Assembly: GCA_964007475.1 (NCBI GenBank)
Contig: OZ023273.1
Span: 115,553,812 to 115,617,811, forward strand
From: Hybos culiciformis
Taxonomy: Eukaryota > Arthropoda > Insecta > Diptera > Hybotidae
Length of the DNA: 64,000 nt
Direction of reading: 5' to 3'
Part shown: positions 62,863 to 64,000 of the stretch, in pieces
Position numbering within the stretch: position 1 is the first letter of the stretch
How the letters are laid out: the number at the start of each line of letters is the position of its first letter
Notes under the pieces: model-generated
What the model was told of the DNA's origin: nothing
Seen by the model: only the letters and a program-made list of their open reading frames with translations
Database searches by the model: none
Made by a program: the position numbers and the translations under genes

Positions 62863-63006
62863 ATATGTAAACAAAATTTGTTATACAACTCGTTCTGTAT
62901 TTACACAAAAATCCATTGACACTTGTCAATTTATAAGTATTGACTCGTGTCAATGTATTTTTGTGTATACAGAACTCTTAATTAATAACAAATTTAGTTT
63001 ACATAT
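62863..63006. repeat. Foldback hairpin A, about 60-nt arms
   Basis: ATATGTAAACAAAATTTGTT at 62863 pairs with the inverted right end at 63006 (ATATGTAAACTAAATTTGTT). A mismatched block follows, then TTCTGTAT and ACACAAAAATnCATTGACAC pair on both sides of a centre near 62926-62943. A plus-strand frame at 62798-63040 runs across it and is not supported as coding. Confidence 0.85.
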
Positions 63007-63248
63007 CGCGATTTCCAGAAAAAAAGTAAGCCGTTTGTAATCCGTACGTAATGCATATTTTGTTAGGAAAACTTTTTTATTTTACTGGATTCTGAACCAA
63101 CATGAACTATGGTTGGGCTTTATTTTCCTCTACTTTGAAGAAACACAAACATTTTTGAAACCTAGTAAAAAATAAAAAAGTTTTCCTATCAAAATATGGA
63201 TTACGTACGGTGTACAAAAAAAGTACTTTTTTATGGAAATCGCGATAT
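63003..63248. repeat. Foldback hairpin B, about 86-nt arms, 72-nt loop
   Basis: The left arm starts ATATCGCGATTTCCAGAAAA at 63003 and includes CCGTACGTAATGCATATTTT and AGGAAAACTTTTTTATTTTA (to about 63088). The right arm (about 63161-63248) is its inverted counterpart, ending CGCGATAT, with a few mismatches and small indels. It abuts hairpin A and shares ATAT at the junction. The spacer is 72 nt and non-coding. It could be a foldback transposon or a source of hairpin RNA. Confidence 0.85.
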
Positions 63249-64000
63249 ACAATAATCTACTATAACTAGTTGGATTAAAAAAAATGTTGAATGAGAAATT
63301 TTAGCAACAAAATAAAATAATAGAAAACGAAATTGCAGAAAAATATTAAACATATACCTCATTGCAATAGCCGAGGATATAACTATACAAATTTTGACAT
63401 AATATAAAATCGGCCTTATTTTACTCGACTATTAATTTATTTATATATACTTTATCTGATTAAATAATTGCGAAAATATTTACATGAATTTATTTTTTGT
63501 GTACAAACAAACAAAAAAAAATAACTTACTAAGAAATATTTTATATAATGTAAATATTTTGAACGAATAAATTTTGTTCAAATTAATAAGTTTTAATACG
63601 AAAAAAAAATAAAGTTTTTCGAATAAATAAATTTTTAACGACAAAATGTTTTTCAGATAAATAAACTAACAAAAATATGAAAATAGTTAAGGAAAATTGT
63701 ATAATACTTATATATATAAATATGATTATATGATTTTCATAGCATTGGTCAGATGTTTCAACAACAACGCAACGTTAGTTATAACAAACGAAAACCGAAA
63801 AATATTGTAAATTCATGGATACCACTTACTTAGGTTGAAATTGAAAATCTTAATTCTGAAGGATATGAAAATGTAAAAAGAAAAAATAGAAAAAAATTCT
63901 TTTAAGTTAAAAATGTTGACCTCATTTACAAAAAAAAAAAAAAATTCACACTCGAAATATAAAATTTCAAAAAAAAACAAAATAAAATAAAAAATATCTT

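Larger units (their letters stand above)
48565..64000. other. Sequence upstream of the 48.5-kb site: intron or 5' flank, no confirmed exon
   Basis: This is 15.4 kb of A/T-rich DNA. Named items are the Jockey-like fragment (52430-52770), the duplication at 52058-52107, trinucleotide runs at 54099 and 54596, the palindrome at 57809, the GC-richer patch at 59470-59545, the tandem repeat at 62603 and the foldbacks at 62863-63248. The other stretches (48600-52420, 52780-57800, 57870-62600 and 63250-64000) hold homopolymers and chance frames; I see no signal-peptide exon. Confidence 0.6.

Noticed and set aside
62798..63040. 80-residue plus frame
   Set aside because: It runs through foldback hairpin A, and its repeated DTCQF/DSCQC pattern comes from the inverted repeat, not from a protein.

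Overview
This window is eukaryotic, and the host is most likely a fly (Diptera). It is strongly A+T-rich (about 80% by eye), contains intron-split coding exons with GT/AG borders, and carries insect-type non-LTR retrotransposon fragments. The only protein-coding gene I can support is an ADAM10-family metalloprotease on the minus strand. Its sequence matches Drosophila Kuzbanian (kuz) closely from memory; the paralogue kuzbanian-like is less likely but not excluded. No bacterial, phage or CRISPR feature is present.

Gene layout on the minus strand, 5' to 3': possible 5' exon or recursive splice exon 48564-48504; prodomain exons 16880-16684 and 16566-16308; exon 4498-3996 with the cysteine switch, an Asn-rich linker, the furin site and the start of the catalytic domain; catalytic exons 1847-1701, 1600-1440 and 1362-1128; and a large exon from 1012 running off the window at position 1, with the rest of the zinc motif, the disintegrin and cysteine-rich regions, one transmembrane segment and the start of the cytoplasmic tail. 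All junction phases agree and together give about 837 uninterrupted codons. The signal-peptide exon was not identified and the C-terminus lies outside the window. The enzyme is predicted to be a type I membrane sheddase; its best-known relative cleaves Notch and other surface proteins.

The remaining roughly 60 kb is intron, or intron plus 5' flank. The intron upstream of 16880 is at least 31.6 kb long. In it, at 48565/48564, a strong acceptor abuts a donor (CAG|GTAAGC), and a second donor lies 61 nt downstream. This is the layout of a Drosophila recursive-splicing ratchet point, a mechanism shown experimentally in kuzbanian. A weaker candidate lies at 44738/44737.

Mobile and repeat elements inside the gene: a 364-bp inverted-repeat element (2142-2505); a TA-flanked pogo/Tigger-like element (6880-7611); a 2.2-kb transposon with an apparent 8-bp target duplication (22098-24277) that has been invaded by a TA-flanked 1.2-kb element (22912-24146); a 142-bp inverted-repeat element (45212-45353); a 5'-truncated LINE tail (about 47110-46498, minus); a frameshifted Jockey-like LINE fragment (about 52430-52770, plus); a 25-bp-arm palindrome (57809-57859); a 31-bp tandem repeat (62603-62706); and two abutting foldback hairpins (62863-63248). 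Most other short reading frames lie in A/T-rich intron and look like chance.
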